A stretch of 60,767 nucleotides of DNA, taken from Cellvibrionaceae bacterium (GTDB taxonomy: Bacteria > Pseudomonadota > Gammaproteobacteria > Pseudomonadales > Cellvibrionaceae). The notes below the pieces were generated by a model. The model saw only the letters and a program-made list of their open reading frames with translations, searched no databases and was not told the origin of the DNA. Both the position numbers and the translations under genes were made by a program. This document shows, piece after piece, positions 28,547-41,851 of the stretch (position 1 is the stretch's first letter; each line of letters starts with the position of its first letter). The stretch covers positions 1 to 60,767 of the forward strand of contig JANQJP010000026.1 of assembly GCA_028281575.1 (NCBI GenBank), given 5' to 3'.

Positions 28547-30892
28547 CTATTGTTTCACTGGCGCGGGTGCTAATACTTCTCGATTACCATTGGCGCCCAT
28601 CTCACTTACGACACCCGAGCTTTCCATCTGTTCAATTAGACGTGCTGCGCGGTTGTAACCTATACGTAACTTGCGCTGTACAGAAGAGATACTGGCTTTG
28701 CGTGTTTCTGTCACGAAAGCGACCGCTTCATCATAGAGGGGATCGCTTTCGACATCCGATTCGCTACTCTCGTCGCCGTTGGAATATCCGGGAACGGGAA
28801 TCGACGCGACACTTTCACTAAATATCTCGTCGAGATAATCCGGTTCGCCGCGTTTTTTCCAATCCGCCACAACACGATGTACCTCGTGATCATCAATAAA
28901 AGCGCCGTGAACACGAACGGTATGCGCTGTGCCCGGTGGTAAAAACAACATATCGCCGTGACCCAGCAATTGCTCCGCACCGCCCTGATCGAGGATGGTT
29001 CGGGAATCTATCTTTGATGAAACCTGAAAGGCCATTCTCGTTGGCACGTTAGCTTTGATAAGTCCGGTGATCACATCAACTGAAGGGCGCTGTGTCGCCA
29101 GAATCAAGTGAATTCCCGCTGCCCGTGCTTTTTGCGCAATACGCGCAATCAACTGTTCTACTTTTTTACCGACAATCATCATCATGTCGGCAAATTCGTC
29201 GATAACCACCACGATAAATGGCAGCGCTTCAAGAGCCGGTGCTTGGGGCTGATCGACGCCTACCGCGTTTAGATCTTCGGGAACGAACAGCGGGTCTGGA
29301 ATATGCTCACCCGCTTTTGCAGCGTCGCGTACCTTTTTGTTGTAGCCGCTGATATTGCGAACACCCAGTGCGGCCATCAACTTGTAGCGTCGCTCCATCT
29401 CGCCAACACACCAGCGCAAACCTGTTGCGGCTTCTTTCATATCAGTGATGACCGGAGCCAACAGATGCGGTATACCTTCATAGACGGAAAGCTCCAACAT
29501 CTTCGGGTCTACCAGCAATAACCTGACATCTTCCGGCGTCGATTTATACAGCATACTGATCAGCATGGAATTTACGCCAACGGATTTCCCTGAACCGGTA
29601 GTGCCAGCGACGAGCAAATGCGGCATTTTGGCAAGATCCGCGATGACTGGCATGCCCGCAATATCGTGACCCAATGCGAGCGACAGCGGAGACTTTGACT
29701 TTTCGTAAACCGCACTCGCGATCACCTCGCTCAAGCGCACGAGTTCGCGATCTTGATTGGGGATTTCTACACCGACGACCGATTTTCCTTGAATCACTTC
29801 AACCACACGCACGCTGCTGACCGCAAGTGAACGCGCGAGATCGCTGGAGAGATTTGTAATACGTGAAGCTTTAACACCGGGTGCTGGTTGCAACTCAAAG
29901 CGTGTGACAACCGGCCCTGGCAATACATCGACTACTTGAACTTCTACGCCAAAATCTTTTAGCTTCAGTTCAAGCAGGCGCGACATCGCCTCTAAAGATT
30001 CCTCCGAATAACCTTTTTTAGCATTTTCATCTGCCTGCTCCAACAAGCTTAATTGCGGCAACTCCCCTTCAACCACCTCAACATCGAATAACGATGCCTG
30101 TTTTTCAGCGACAATACGGTCACCCAATTCAGGCTCCTTACGTTCCGTCTGAATCTTTGGTGGTTTGCGCTTGCGACGCTGCTTTTTATCCTGCTGAATC
30201 ACTTCCTTGCGTTTTTCCGATGCGATTCTTGCTCGCTTCTTGTTGCGGGAGTTTTCGATTCCACGAGCTCCTAGATGACGAATCCCGCGCAATATGAAAA
30301 GTACCGCGCCACCGAGCTTATCCATAATCAGAAACCACGAGATCTGGATAAAAATAGTCAGGCCAAAGAGCAAAAAAGCCACGAGCAATACCATGCCGCC
30401 AACATGACCAAAACTCGCGTCGATAAAACTCGCTATCTTTAATCCGAGCATCCCGCCGGCTGAAAAAGGCAGTTCATAGCTTTTGTCGCCATAGTGCATC
30501 ACCGCAATACCGCAGGAGGCGAGCAATACAAATACAAGCCCGATAAACCGGGTTAAAAAAAACAGTGGATCAAACTGCCACTTCTCCCGGTCTTTCAGCT
30601 GTAACCAGGCTTGATAGGCAAAAAGGAGTGGAAAAAAGTAAGCCAAGTGACCAAATAACGACAAAAAGACATCTGCAATCCAAGCACCTGTGCGACCAGC
30701 GGCATTTTCAATGGTTTCGCCATTGCCGGTGCGAGACCAACCCGGATCCAGATCGCTATAGGTAATTAGCGCCAGAGTGAGATAAGCACAGAGCGTGATG
30801 AGCGCCAGCAGCGTCCCCTCCCGCAATATTGTTGGAGAGAAGCGCGATTCGCTCGAATCAGGTTGAGCGGGTGTTTTGGTTTTGTTGGGCAT
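28547..30892 (-). CDS. ftsK: DNA translocase FtsK
   Basis: Septal DNA pump that aligns chromosome dimers for XerCD and helps the divisome. Four or five N-terminal membrane helices lie between about 25 and 190. A short basic linker (about 215-255, [11 protein letters not shown]) replaces the long Pro/Gln linker of E. coli. The motor follows with Walker A GTTGSGKS (430-437) and Walker [12 protein letters not shown]. The C-terminal winged-helix gamma domain (about 715-775) reads KOPS sites. Length 781 is like Pseudomonas (811), against 1329 in E. coli. It is the first gene of the leftward operon. Confidence 0.96.
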   Translation of the reverse strand: MPNKTKTPAQPDSSESRFSPTILREGTLLALITLCAYLTLALITYSDLDPGWSRTGNGETIENAAGRTGAWIADVFLSLFGHLAYFFPLLFAYQAWLQLKDREKWQFDPLFFLTRFIGLVFVLLASCGIAVMHYGDKSYELPFSAGGMLGLKIASFIDASFGHVGGMVLLVAFLLFGLTIFIQISWFLIMDKLGGAVLFILRGIRHLGARGIENSRNKKRARIASEKRKEVIQQDKKQRRKRKPPKIQTERKEPELGDRIVAEKQASLFDVEVVEGELPQLSLLEQADENAKKGYSEESLEAMSRLLELKLKDFGVEVQVVDVLPGPVVTRFELQPAPGVKASRITNLSSDLARSLAVSSVRVVEVIQGKSVVGVEIPNQDRELVRLSEVIASAVYEKSKSPLSLALGHDIAGMPVIADLAKMPHLLVAGTTGSGKSVGVNSMLISMLYKSTPEDVRLLLVDPKMLELSVYEGIPHLLAPVITDMKEAATGLRWCVGEMERRYKLMAALGVRNISGYNKKVRDAAKAGEHIPDPLFVPEDLNAVGVDQPQAPALEALPFIVVVIDEFADMMMIVGKKVEQLIARIAQKARAAGIHLILATQRPSVDVITGLIKANVPTRMAFQVSSKIDSRTILDQGGAEQLLGHGDMLFLPPGTAHTVRVHGAFIDDHEVHRVVADWKKRGEPDYLDEIFSESVASIPVPGYSNGDESSESDVESDPLYDEAVAFVTETRKASISSVQRKLRIGYNRAARLIEQMESSGVVSEMGANGNREVLAPAPVKQ

Positions 30893-31082
30893 ATCTACTT
30901 TTTGTCGATTTTTTTGACAGTCTCGAAAGACAAAAACTGAAGCATTTTACCTTAATTTACAATAGTTTATAGCAACTATTTAATATTTTTCTTAGGAGGG
31001 ACCTGGTCGCCGAGCTATCAATTTCGGACCCCATACTTTACACTTTTTCGCGACTAAACACCGCCTATATAGACCCAGGCAC

Positions 31083-32090
31083 ATGAATCCAATATTAAAT
31101 TTCGAACGAAGTGCGCGCGAATATGTGATTTTGTCGCTCTCGCTGGCGACCATTTTAAGCCTGCTGCCTTTTACAGTCCTGCGGTACATGACCCAAGACT
31201 GGGCGATTGCTGTGCTGGATAGCATCACGCTCTCCATCATGATCGGCTTTTTCGTATATGTATACAAAACCCGAAAAACCAAGGTAGCGGGTTTTTTATT
31301 GGCCATCGTTTTTCTTGCAACAGAAATTGTGACGGTATCCTTGAAGGGGCCCACCCAGCTCGTTTGGTGCTTTCCAGCCACAGTGGGTATCTATTTTCTC
31401 GTCGATACCCCCAAAGCAGCGATGATTAACGCACTGAGCTTGCTATCAGTGACGCTGATTGCAGAATCAGGCATGACCGCAGCGTCAGTTGCAGCATTTG
31501 TCATTTCGATGATCGCTACAAATGTGTTCATTATTGTTTTTGCCATGCGCAATCAAATTCAAAAGCGCCAGCTCGAGGAACTCACGTTAAAGGACCCGCT
31601 AACGGGTGTGCACAATCGCCGGGCATTTGATCATTTTTTGGATGAGTTCGATCAAAATCGCGGCCTGCAGGATATTGCGCCCTCAATGATTATGCTCGAC
31701 ATCGATCACTTCAAAACCGTTAACGATAAACATGGGCACCTGGCTGGAGACGAGACCCTGGTGCGCCTCGTCACCCTGGTAAAAACTCAGCTGCACCACG
31801 ATGAAAAAATCTTTCGGGTCGGCGGAGAGGAATATGTTATTGCACCGTTAAACATGAACTTGAGTACCTGCGTCGACTTTGCGGATCGGCTCAGAAAAAT
31901 CATCGAACATTCGAACATTAGCGAGAAACTCGGTATTACGATCTCACTGGGCGTTGCACAATATTCAAAAACTGAAACAGGCCGTGACTGGGTTAAACGC
32001 GCGGACACCGCGCTGTCCGAAGCTAAAAGTCTCGGCCGTAATCAAACCAAAGCGTCACCCAATTCGACCCCTGGCGCAGGGCGAATGTGA
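31083..32090 (+). CDS. Membrane diguanylate cyclase (GGDEF)
   Basis: Makes cyclic di-GMP from two GTP. Five or six hydrophobic helices fill residues 15-155, with no recognisable ligand domain. The GGDEF domain (about 165-325) has LTGVHNRRAF, MLDIDHFKTVND, and the active-site loop RVGGEEY, which keeps the key Gly and Glu residues. The allosteric inhibitory RxxD motif before the loop is absent (HHDE instead), so product inhibition at the I-site is unlikely. It is inserted between ftsK and trxB, which I recall as neighbours in Pseudomonas. Confidence 0.9.
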   Translation: MNPILNFERSAREYVILSLSLATILSLLPFTVLRYMTQDWAIAVLDSITLSIMIGFFVYVYKTRKTKVAGFLLAIVFLATEIVTVSLKGPTQLVWCFPATVGIYFLVDTPKAAMINALSLLSVTLIAESGMTAASVAAFVISMIATNVFIIVFAMRNQIQKRQLEELTLKDPLTGVHNRRAFDHFLDEFDQNRGLQDIAPSMIMLDIDHFKTVNDKHGHLAGDETLVRLVTLVKTQLHHDEKIFRVGGEEYVIAPLNMNLSTCVDFADRLRKIIEHSNISEKLGITISLGVAQYSKTETGRDWVKRADTALSEAKSLGRNQTKASPNSTPGAGRM

Positions 32091-32180
32091 TAGCAATAGT
32101 AAATAAGCAGAATAGCGAGGCTCAAATAGCACAGCACTTTGGATTCCTTTATTATCTCCGCCAATTTTAAGACGTGTTAG

Positions 32181-33134
<954 letters not shown>

Positions 33135-33155
33135 TGAACATCCTTTTTGGGGACA

Positions 33156-33881
33156 ATGTCCGAACTTTGTTTTTTAGATGAGGTTAACCCGCAGTTCCCC
33201 GACACAGCGAATTCGTTGGACGAACCCAACGGCCTTCTCGCTGTGGGAGGCAATTTATCAACCGGAACATTGATCAACGCCTATTCGCGTGGCATCTTTC
33301 CTTGGTACAGCGAGGATCAGCCAATTCTTTGGTGGTCGCCCTGCCCTCGTACAGTACTACTGCCTGAACAACTGCATATTGGGCGCTCCGTGCGCAAGCT
33401 CGCACGCAAGCGCCCTTTTGAAATTACTGTAGATACGGCATTTGACCGCGTGATTAAAGCCTGCGCTGATACAGATCGGAATGATCAAGATGGAACTTGG
33501 ATTACCAAAGAGGTTATCGACGCCTACTGTCTGCTTTTTCAGCAAGGCCATGCGCACTCTGTTGAAGCCTGGCAAAATGGATATTTGGTAGGCGGTCTCT
33601 ACGGCATCAGCATTGGCTCTGCATTTTTTGGCGAATCCATGTTCTCGTTAAAATCGGGCGCCTCAAAAATCGCGTTCGTGTCACTTGTGCAACAACTATG
33701 CGCCTGGGAGTTCAAACTTATCGATTGCCAGGTGCATACGCACTACCTTGAATCCTTCGGCAGCAGGCAACTCGCCCGAACAGAATTTGAACACTTGCTT
33801 GCCAGCGCGATTTACGAGGATCAAAATAGCGACTGGCAATACAGATGGTCACTCGGAGACTGGGGTTTTGACGGATCTTAG
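33156..33881 (+). CDS. aat: Leucyl/phenylalanyl-tRNA-protein transferase
   Basis: Adds Leu or Phe to N-terminal Lys/Arg of proteins, creating N-degrons for ClpS-ClpAP, whose genes lie 1 kb downstream. It has the family core FPWY, GLLAVGGNL, ILWWSPCPRTVL, GGLYGISIGSAFFGESMFS and HYLESFGS. I chose ATG 33156 after a GGGG ribosome site (241 residues; E. coli 234); a TTG nine bases earlier is also open. It overlaps bpt by 14 bp. Confidence 0.95.
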   Translation: MSELCFLDEVNPQFPDTANSLDEPNGLLAVGGNLSTGTLINAYSRGIFPWYSEDQPILWWSPCPRTVLLPEQLHIGRSVRKLARKRPFEITVDTAFDRVIKACADTDRNDQDGTWITKEVIDAYCLLFQQGHAHSVEAWQNGYLVGGLYGISIGSAFFGESMFSLKSGASKIAFVSLVQQLCAWEFKLIDCQVHTHYLESFGSRQLARTEFEHLLASAIYEDQNSDWQYRWSLGDWGFDGS

Positions 33882-34587
33882 CGAATTGCGGTTTTTCCAA
33901 ACATCGGCGCATGACTGCGGTTACCTCCCCGACCGTCAGGCCAGCAATGTTTTCGTTGACCCAGGACAAGAGCTAGACGCATCAATCTACAGCTTTCTAT
34001 CAAATTATGGCTTTCGACGCAGCGGCGGCCATGTTTACCGACCTCGCTGCGACAGCTGCCAATCCTGTGTGCCATTTCGCGTCGTTACCGAAGCTTTCAC
34101 ACCGAGTAAATCTCAACGCCGCTGTTTAAAACGCAACGAAGATCTGCAGGCATCTCAGATCAGCACGATAGATTCAGACGAATTCTATTCACTTTATGAG
34201 CGCTACATCGTTGCCCGACACAGCGATGGCGAAATGTACCCTCCCAGCCGTGAGCAGTACAACGACTTCCTGAGCAAAGAATGGGGAATGACCCGTTATC
34301 TCGCCTTGCGGGATCAAAAAGGAAAATTACTCTCAGTAGCCGTAACAGATTTTTTGGCCAACGGCTTATCCGCGATGTACAGTTTTTTTGAACCTGACTG
34401 CCCTGAACGCAGCCTGGGTGTATTTAATGTTTTGTACCAAATTCAGTGGGCGCGCGAATCCGGCCTGCCCTATTTATATTTAGGATACTGGATTAAAGGC
34501 TGTCAAAAGATGACCTACAAAAAATCATACAGGCCCTATCAGTTGCTTATAAATAATCAGTGGATCAGCGTTGGAGACCCAACGTAA
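33868..34587 (+). CDS. bpt: Aspartate/glutamate leucyltransferase Bpt (ATE family)
   Basis: Adds Leu to N-terminal Asp or Glu, feeding the same N-end-rule pathway as Aat. It begins LTDLSELRFFQTSAHDCGYL, with the N-terminal Cys/His cluster, then CDSCQSCVPFRV, and ends in the ATE C-terminal domain (LYLGYWIKGCQKMTYK). No ATG exists near the family start, so the TTG at 33868 is the best start: it gives 239 residues and has GGAG upstream. It overlaps the end of aat by 14 bp, pointing to translational coupling. Confidence 0.92.
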   Translation: MTDLSELRFFQTSAHDCGYLPDRQASNVFVDPGQELDASIYSFLSNYGFRRSGGHVYRPRCDSCQSCVPFRVVTEAFTPSKSQRRCLKRNEDLQASQISTIDSDEFYSLYERYIVARHSDGEMYPPSREQYNDFLSKEWGMTRYLALRDQKGKLLSVAVTDFLANGLSAMYSFFEPDCPERSLGVFNVLYQIQWARESGLPYLYLGYWIKGCQKMTYKKSYRPYQLLINNQWISVGDPT

Positions 34588-34699
34588 CCCGCTGATGAAA
34601 TACTGAACAGAATAAACGTAATCTCACCTTGGCTTTACCCATGAATTCAGGCAGAATTGCCGCCTTTATTTACAGGTGAATAACCGAGGTGGCTGCCGA

Positions 34700-34918
34700 A
34701 TGGCAAAAGAAGACAACTTTGAACTCGAGGGGGAAGTCATTGACACCCTGCCGAACACCACGTTCAGAGTAAAACTTGAGAATGGACATGTAATTACTGC
34801 CCATATTTCCGGAAAGATGCGCAAAAACTATATTCGTATTCTTACTGGAGACAAAGTCAAAGTTGAAATGACACCCTATGACCTGAGTAAGGGTCGTATT
34901 ACCTACCGAGCGCGCTAG
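34700..34918 (+). CDS. infA: Translation initiation factor IF-1
   Basis: 72-residue OB-fold factor that blocks the A site of the 30S subunit during initiation. The sequence [19 protein letters not shown] is nearly identical to other gammaproteobacterial IF-1, with [19 protein letters not shown] and [10 protein letters not shown]. The ATG at 34700 gives the usual length; an upstream in-frame start at 34676 is not needed. It lies 112 bp after bpt and faces clpA convergently. Confidence 0.97.
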   Translation: MAKEDNFELEGEVIDTLPNTTFRVKLENGHVITAHISGKMRKNYIRILTGDKVKVEMTPYDLSKGRITYRAR

Positions 34919-34924
34919 CGCTCG
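34907..34924. terminator. GC-rich hairpin between infA and clpA
   Basis: CGAGCGC-GCTA-GCGCTCG is a perfect 7-bp stem spanning the infA stop codon. There is no T tract on either side, so it is not a classical intrinsic terminator. It may protect the infA mRNA end or separate the convergent transcripts. Confidence 0.4.
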
Positions 34925-34944
34925 TTATGGTCGGGGAAGAGAAG

Positions 34945-37215
34945 CTAGACGACACACTCCTCTTCTTCGATCACGATCTGGTTATCTTCGACATCAATTC
35001 TTACCGAACCGCCCTTGTTCGCCAGAGAACCAAAGAGCACCAACTCGGCAAGTGGCTTCTTAACCCGCTCCTGAATAATCCTTGCCATGGGCCTAGCACC
35101 CATTTTTTCGTCGTAGCCATTTTCGGCTAGCCATTCGCGAGCGGCATCGGTAATTTCCAAAGATACCCGCTTATCATCAAGCTGTGTCTGAAGTTCCATA
35201 AGAAACTTATCGACGACTGTTTTGATAACCTCAAGGCTAAGCGAACCAAATTGAATAACCGAATCGAGTCGATTGCGAAATTCAGGCGTAAAGGTCTTTT
35301 TAATCGCCTCCATACCGTCAGTACTGTGATCTTGCTGCTTAAAGCCAATAGAGCTTCTACTCATCATTTCGGCACCGGCATTCGTCGTCATGATCAGAAC
35401 CACGTTGCGGAAATCTGCTGAGCGGCCGTTATTGTCGGTCAAAGTCCCATGATCCATAACCTGCAGAAGTAAATTGAAAACCTCTGGATGCGCCTTCTCT
35501 ATCTCATCGAGCAACAACACACAATGGGGTTGCTTGGTAACCGCTTCCGTCAGCAGGCCACCTTGATCAAAACCGACATAACCTGGCGGCGCACCGATAA
35601 GGCGTGAGACTGTATGGCGCTCCATATATTCAGACATATCAAAACGAACCAAGCCGATACCCATCGCTGAGGCAAGCTGCTTGCACAACTCCGTCTTACC
35701 TACACCAGTGGGACCGGAAAATAAAAAGGAGCCGATAGGCTTATCGTGATTGGTCAAACCTGCTCGATTGAGCTTAATGCATGAAACTAGCGCATCGATC
35801 GCATCGTCTTGACCAAAAACTGTCATACGCAAGGTGTCATCCAACTTAGACAACAATACTTTATCATCTGAATTAACCGTCTTGGCAGGCACCCGCGCAA
35901 TTTTCGACACAATCTCTTCGATATCCCGAACACCAACGAGCTTCTTGCGCTTATTTTCCGGCTGCAGCCGTTGATACGCACCGGCTTCGTCGATCACGTC
36001 AATGGCTTTGTCCGGCATAAAGCGATCGCTAATGTACTTGCCTGCAAGTTCAGCAGCTGCCTTCAAAGCCTTATCTGTGTATTTCAGCTCGTGGTGCTTC
36101 TCAAACCGCGTTTTTAAACCCCGCAAGATTTTATACGTGTCTTCAATGCTAGGCTCATCAACATCAATTTTCTGGAAACGCCGGGACAGCGCACGATCTT
36201 TATCGAAAATGCCTCGATACTCTTGGAACGTTGTGGAGCCAATACAACGGAGTTCACCACTTGTAAGCAGGGGCTTCAACAGGTTAGAGGCATCCATAAC
36301 TCCTCCCGAAGCTGCTCCGGCACCGATGATGGTGTGAATCTCATCGATAAAGAGTATCGCGTGTTCACGCTTGCGCAACTCGGCCAACAATCCTTTAAAG
36401 CGCTTCTCGAAGTCACCGCGGTACTTTGTGCCAGCTAATAAAGAACCCAAATCGAGCGAGTAAACTGTGCTCTCTGCAAGAACTTTAGGCACGTCGCCAT
36501 CGACAATTTTTTTCGCCAGACCTTCCGCGATAGCTGTCTTACCAACGCCGCTTTCTCCGACAAGCAAAGGGTTGTTTTTGCGCCTGCGAGCAAGAACCTG
36601 CACCACACGCTCCACTTCCTCGTTGCGACCGACAAGCGGGTCTATACGCCCCAAAAGCGCTTGCTCGTTCAGGTTCGTTGAAAAGTTTTCGAGAGGATTT
36701 TGCTGAGATTCAGACTGCCCAGTACCACTATCTTCGTCCTGCTGCTCAATGCTGTCTGCTCCGTGCTCACTTGGCCCAGAAACCTTGGATATGCCGTGGG
36801 TAATGTAATTGACCACATCGATGCGTGCCACATCTTGCTTTTTGAGATAGTAAACAGCCTGGCTTTCCTGCTCGCTATAAATCGCCACAAGAACATTTGC
36901 ACCGGTAACTTCGTTTTTACCAGATGACTGAACGTGAAACACTGCTCTTTGCAGCACACGCTGAAATCCTAGCGTTGGCTGAGTCTCCCTGTCATAGTCA
37001 TTTTCGGGAATCAGTGGCGTGGTTGTATCCACAAATTCAGACAGGTCTTTTCTCAGTGAGACTAAGTCCATACCACAGGCCTTAAGCACTGCAGCAGCCG
37101 AATCGTTGTCGACGAGTGCTAATAGCAAATGTTCAACCGTCATATACTCATGACGTTTTGATCGAGCGCCCTTAAAGGCTGAATTCAGTGTTGTTTCAAG
37201 CTCTTTACTCAACAT
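34945..37215 (-). CDS. clpA: ATP-dependent Clp protease unfoldase ClpA
   Basis: Hexameric AAA+ unfoldase that feeds ClpP and works with the adaptor ClpS encoded 26 bp upstream. An N domain (1-145) binds ClpS. AAA module 1 has Walker A GESGVGKT (220-227) and Walker B ILFIDEIHTIIGAG; AAA module 2 has Walker A GPTGVGKTEL (about 500) and VLLLDEIEKAHPEVF. Length 756 matches E. coli (758). There is no clpB-type middle coiled coil, which settles the assignment. Confidence 0.97.
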   Translation of the reverse strand: MLSKELETTLNSAFKGARSKRHEYMTVEHLLLALVDNDSAAAVLKACGMDLVSLRKDLSEFVDTTTPLIPENDYDRETQPTLGFQRVLQRAVFHVQSSGKNEVTGANVLVAIYSEQESQAVYYLKKQDVARIDVVNYITHGISKVSGPSEHGADSIEQQDEDSGTGQSESQQNPLENFSTNLNEQALLGRIDPLVGRNEEVERVVQVLARRRKNNPLLVGESGVGKTAIAEGLAKKIVDGDVPKVLAESTVYSLDLGSLLAGTKYRGDFEKRFKGLLAELRKREHAILFIDEIHTIIGAGAASGGVMDASNLLKPLLTSGELRCIGSTTFQEYRGIFDKDRALSRRFQKIDVDEPSIEDTYKILRGLKTRFEKHHELKYTDKALKAAAELAGKYISDRFMPDKAIDVIDEAGAYQRLQPENKRKKLVGVRDIEEIVSKIARVPAKTVNSDDKVLLSKLDDTLRMTVFGQDDAIDALVSCIKLNRAGLTNHDKPIGSFLFSGPTGVGKTELCKQLASAMGIGLVRFDMSEYMERHTVSRLIGAPPGYVGFDQGGLLTEAVTKQPHCVLLLDEIEKAHPEVFNLLLQVMDHGTLTDNNGRSADFRNVVLIMTTNAGAEMMSRSSIGFKQQDHSTDGMEAIKKTFTPEFRNRLDSVIQFGSLSLEVIKTVVDKFLMELQTQLDDKRVSLEITDAAREWLAENGYDEKMGARPMARIIQERVKKPLAELVLFGSLANKGGSVRIDVEDNQIVIEEEECVV

Positions 37216-37241
37216 AAGCTTTACACCTGTTTGCTCTCAGT

Positions 37242-37607
37242 TCATTCCTCATCTTCTGAGGGTTCAATCTCACTGAGCAGAGGATGTTCGTGCTCGCGAG
37301 AATAGTTGTTTACTTGTGCGGACTTCGTCTCAGCAACATCGCGAGAAAACACGCCGCAAACCCCTTTTCCCTGAGTATGGACCATCAGCATAACGCGCGT
37401 CGCCCGTTCTCGCTCCATTGAGAAAAACTTCTCAAGAATTTCTACTACAAACTCCATGGGGGTGTAATCGTCATTTAACAAGACCACCTTGTACATGGGT
37501 GGCTTCTTTAACGCCGGCTTTTGCTCTTGTACCGCAACCCCGCCTTCATAGTCCGTTCCGTCGTCCTCTTTACTTAATGTTAGCTGAGAAATTTCAAGAA
37601 TACGCAT
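37242..37607 (-). CDS. clpS: Clp adaptor protein ClpS
   Basis: N-recognin that binds N-terminal Leu, Phe, Trp or Tyr and delivers substrates to ClpA, including those made by Aat and Bpt. The core is [20 protein letters not shown] with the Asn-Asp-Asp pocket, then [17 protein letters not shown] chose the ATG at 37607 (MRILEISQ), giving 121 residues; the frame extends to 37688 through an AT-rich stretch without family similarity. It is divergent from cspD. Confidence 0.94.
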   Translation of the reverse strand: MRILEISQLTLSKEDDGTDYEGGVAVQEQKPALKKPPMYKVVLLNDDYTPMEFVVEILEKFFSMERERATRVMLMVHTQGKGVCGVFSRDVAETKSAQVNNYSREHEHPLLSEIEPSEDEE

Positions 37608-38059
37608 CGCGCTACCGTTAATACAAAAAAATATAGAACGCCATTTTATCCGAAGATTTAGATGTTTAGTAAACATAGAAAAAGACAAATTTACATCTAG
37701 ATTCTACTTTATAAAAACACTATAAAATACTGATAAATATAATTTTTTATCAAAAAAGCTTAACTAGATCAATATTCATACAATTTCTTTCCCAAATACT
37801 TACACCTGCAAAGGCAATTTTGTATTACAAATTGATACATTTTTAACAGTTCGCATTTGCTGTATGTTTAATCGGAGATAACTTGACATCGAACCGTCGC
37901 TTCGTTAAAAAGTCGCGTGGCGTAATAAAAACGCCGTAAATAATAATAAATGTTGAAGTCCTCACTGCTCTTACCTCTTGCTGCGCTATGTTTTTGGGCC
38001 CAGGTTATACAGTGACGCCGCACTTCCTCGTTCAACTATAGAGGTCAAGGATATTCACC
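37608..38059. promoter_or_regulatory. clpS-cspD divergent region with a candidate cspD promoter
   Basis: About 450 bp, very AT-rich between 37690 and 37860. A sigma70-like promoter, TTGACA (37883-37888), 17 bp, then TAAAAA (37906-37911), would start transcription about 140 bp before cspD, leaving the long leader typical of cold-shock genes. It includes an imperfect GTCGCGTGGCG...CGCC stretch near 37911-37938. I see no other gene. Confidence 0.45.
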
Positions 38060-38350
38060 ATGCCCACAGGAACAGTTAAATGGTTCAACAACGCTAAAGG
38101 CTTCGGATTCATTTTGCCGGAAGGTGGCGGGGGCGATTTATTTGCTCACTACTCATCGATTGAAATGGATGGCTACAAGACGCTTAAAGCAGGCCAAACC
38201 GTAAGCTTTGAAATAGCGGATACCGAAAAAGGTGGTCACGCCAAGCACATTAGAGTGATTAGCAGTACTTCAGCTCCAGAAAAAGATAATGCCGAAGATG
38301 ATAATGACAGTGTGGAAATGGAACACCACCTAGAAGCTCATAGCGCTTAG
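38060..38350 (+). CDS. cspD: Cold-shock-domain protein, CspD-like
   Basis: 96-residue nucleic-acid-binding protein. It has a cold-shock domain over residues 1-68 with RNP1 KGFGFILP (14-21) and RNP2 DLFAHYS (about 27-33); an acidic tail of about 25 residues follows. Position next to clpS-clpA and the extended tail fit CspD, a replication inhibitor in E. coli, rather than CspA. Good AGAGGT-type ribosome site. The tail composition differs from E. coli, so function by name is an inference. Confidence 0.9.
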   Translation: MPTGTVKWFNNAKGFGFILPEGGGGDLFAHYSSIEMDGYKTLKAGQTVSFEIADTEKGGHAKHIRVISSTSAPEKDNAEDDNDSVEMEHHLEAHSA

Positions 38351-38417
38351 GGTCTCCTTTCAACGCTAATTTAGCCAACCCCACCTTCGGATACGTGTAA
38401 GCAGAGCTGGAGGCCCG

Positions 38418-40945
<2,528 letters not shown>

Positions 40946-41413
40946 ATGCAAGCAGATGTCTCGTCTGGTACTTGGTCCCCCCATGTCACCGTAGCTACCG
41001 TCATACCAAGAAACAATACTTTTCTGATGGTACGCGAATTTGACGGTGAACGGACGGTAATCAACCAGCCCGCGGGTCACCTTGAAGCTGATGAATCGCT
41101 TATAGAAGCAGCTCAGCGAGAGGTGCTGGAAGAGACGGGCTGGAAGGTAAGCATTCCCTATTTTTTAGGAGCGAGCCTTTACAAAGCCCCAAACGGTATC
41201 ACTTACCTGCGCCATAGTTTTGTTGGACGCGCTATTGAATGCCTGGAAAACCCTACATTAGACACAGGTATTCTCGAGGCGGTTTGGCTAAAAACAGACG
41301 AAATCGAAGCAGCTGCAGACTTACTTCGCAGCCCGCTGGTGTTGAACGATATTAAACGTTATAAAAATGGTCAGTACTGGCCCACGGAAGACGTCTATAC
41401 TTCTGAGGTTTAA
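40946..41413 (+). CDS. nudJ: Nudix hydrolase, NudJ-like
   Basis: 155-residue Nudix enzyme with a canonical box starting at GHLEADE and ending REVLEETGW (about 42-64). The N-terminal HVTVATVIPRNNTFLMV and the partner context match NudJ phosphatases acting on HMP-PP and nucleoside di/triphosphates. In Pseudomonas and enterobacteria this gene precedes mnmA, hflD and purB; here a CBM48 gene and sthA follow instead, so a rearrangement end lies just downstream. Confidence 0.88.
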   Translation: MQADVSSGTWSPHVTVATVIPRNNTFLMVREFDGERTVINQPAGHLEADESLIEAAQREVLEETGWKVSIPYFLGASLYKAPNGITYLRHSFVGRAIECLENPTLDTGILEAVWLKTDEIEAAADLLRSPLVLNDIKRYKNGQYWPTEDVYTSEV

Positions 41414-41543
41414 AACAAAAGTTATTGGCATGCTTTTCATTATTAACGAGCGCCAGGCAAATATTCGCAGAATATCACCACGCTAAAATGGTATGGATTC
41501 TGCCTTCTGTTTTATTGAATGTCACATTGGAGTTTTGTTTACC

Positions 41544-41849
41544 ATGAGTATCGAAAAGAAATACCTGAAGTCTAAGCCAGTTTGTAAAGTAAAATTTGTC
41601 GCACCAGAGCCACTTACAAAAGAAGCAAAAAAAATATATCTCGCAGGAGACTTCAATAGCTGGCAGTTCGAAAATACACTACTCAAAAAACAAAAAAATG
41701 GATCTTTCGCAACGACGTTGGATCTTGAAACAGGCAGTGAATATCAGTACCGCTACGTGCTCGACGGCGAACGCTGGGAAAATGATTTCGATGCAGATAA
41801 ATATGTACCGAGTGATGTCGGTGTAGATAACTCTGTCGTTGTCGTCTAA
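41544..41849 (+). CDS. Small CBM48/AMPK glycogen-binding-like protein
   Basis: 101 residues consisting of one isoamylase N-terminal-like (CBM48) beta-sandwich: KIYLAGDFNSWQ (about 30-41), LDLETGSEYQYRYVLDGERW (about 60-79) and DNSVVVV at the end. The W and GDFN residues that contact glucan are present. No catalytic domain is attached, and no glycogen genes are nearby. The ATG at 41544 was chosen for its GGAG site; 17 more codons upstream are open. Glucan binding is inferred from the fold. Confidence 0.8.
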   Translation: MSIEKKYLKSKPVCKVKFVAPEPLTKEAKKIYLAGDFNSWQFENTLLKKQKNGSFATTLDLETGSEYQYRYVLDGERWENDFDADKYVPSDVGVDNSVVVV

Positions 41850-41851
41850 TT

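Noticed and set aside
31083-32090. Defence or signalling island around the diguanylate cyclase
   Set aside because: Only this one gene is inserted between conserved housekeeping genes; no nuclease, toxin or phage gene is nearby.
37689-37860. Origin of replication or AT-rich transfer island
   Set aside because: The AT-rich stretch before cspD has no DnaA-box cluster that I can see and fits a cold-shock promoter region.
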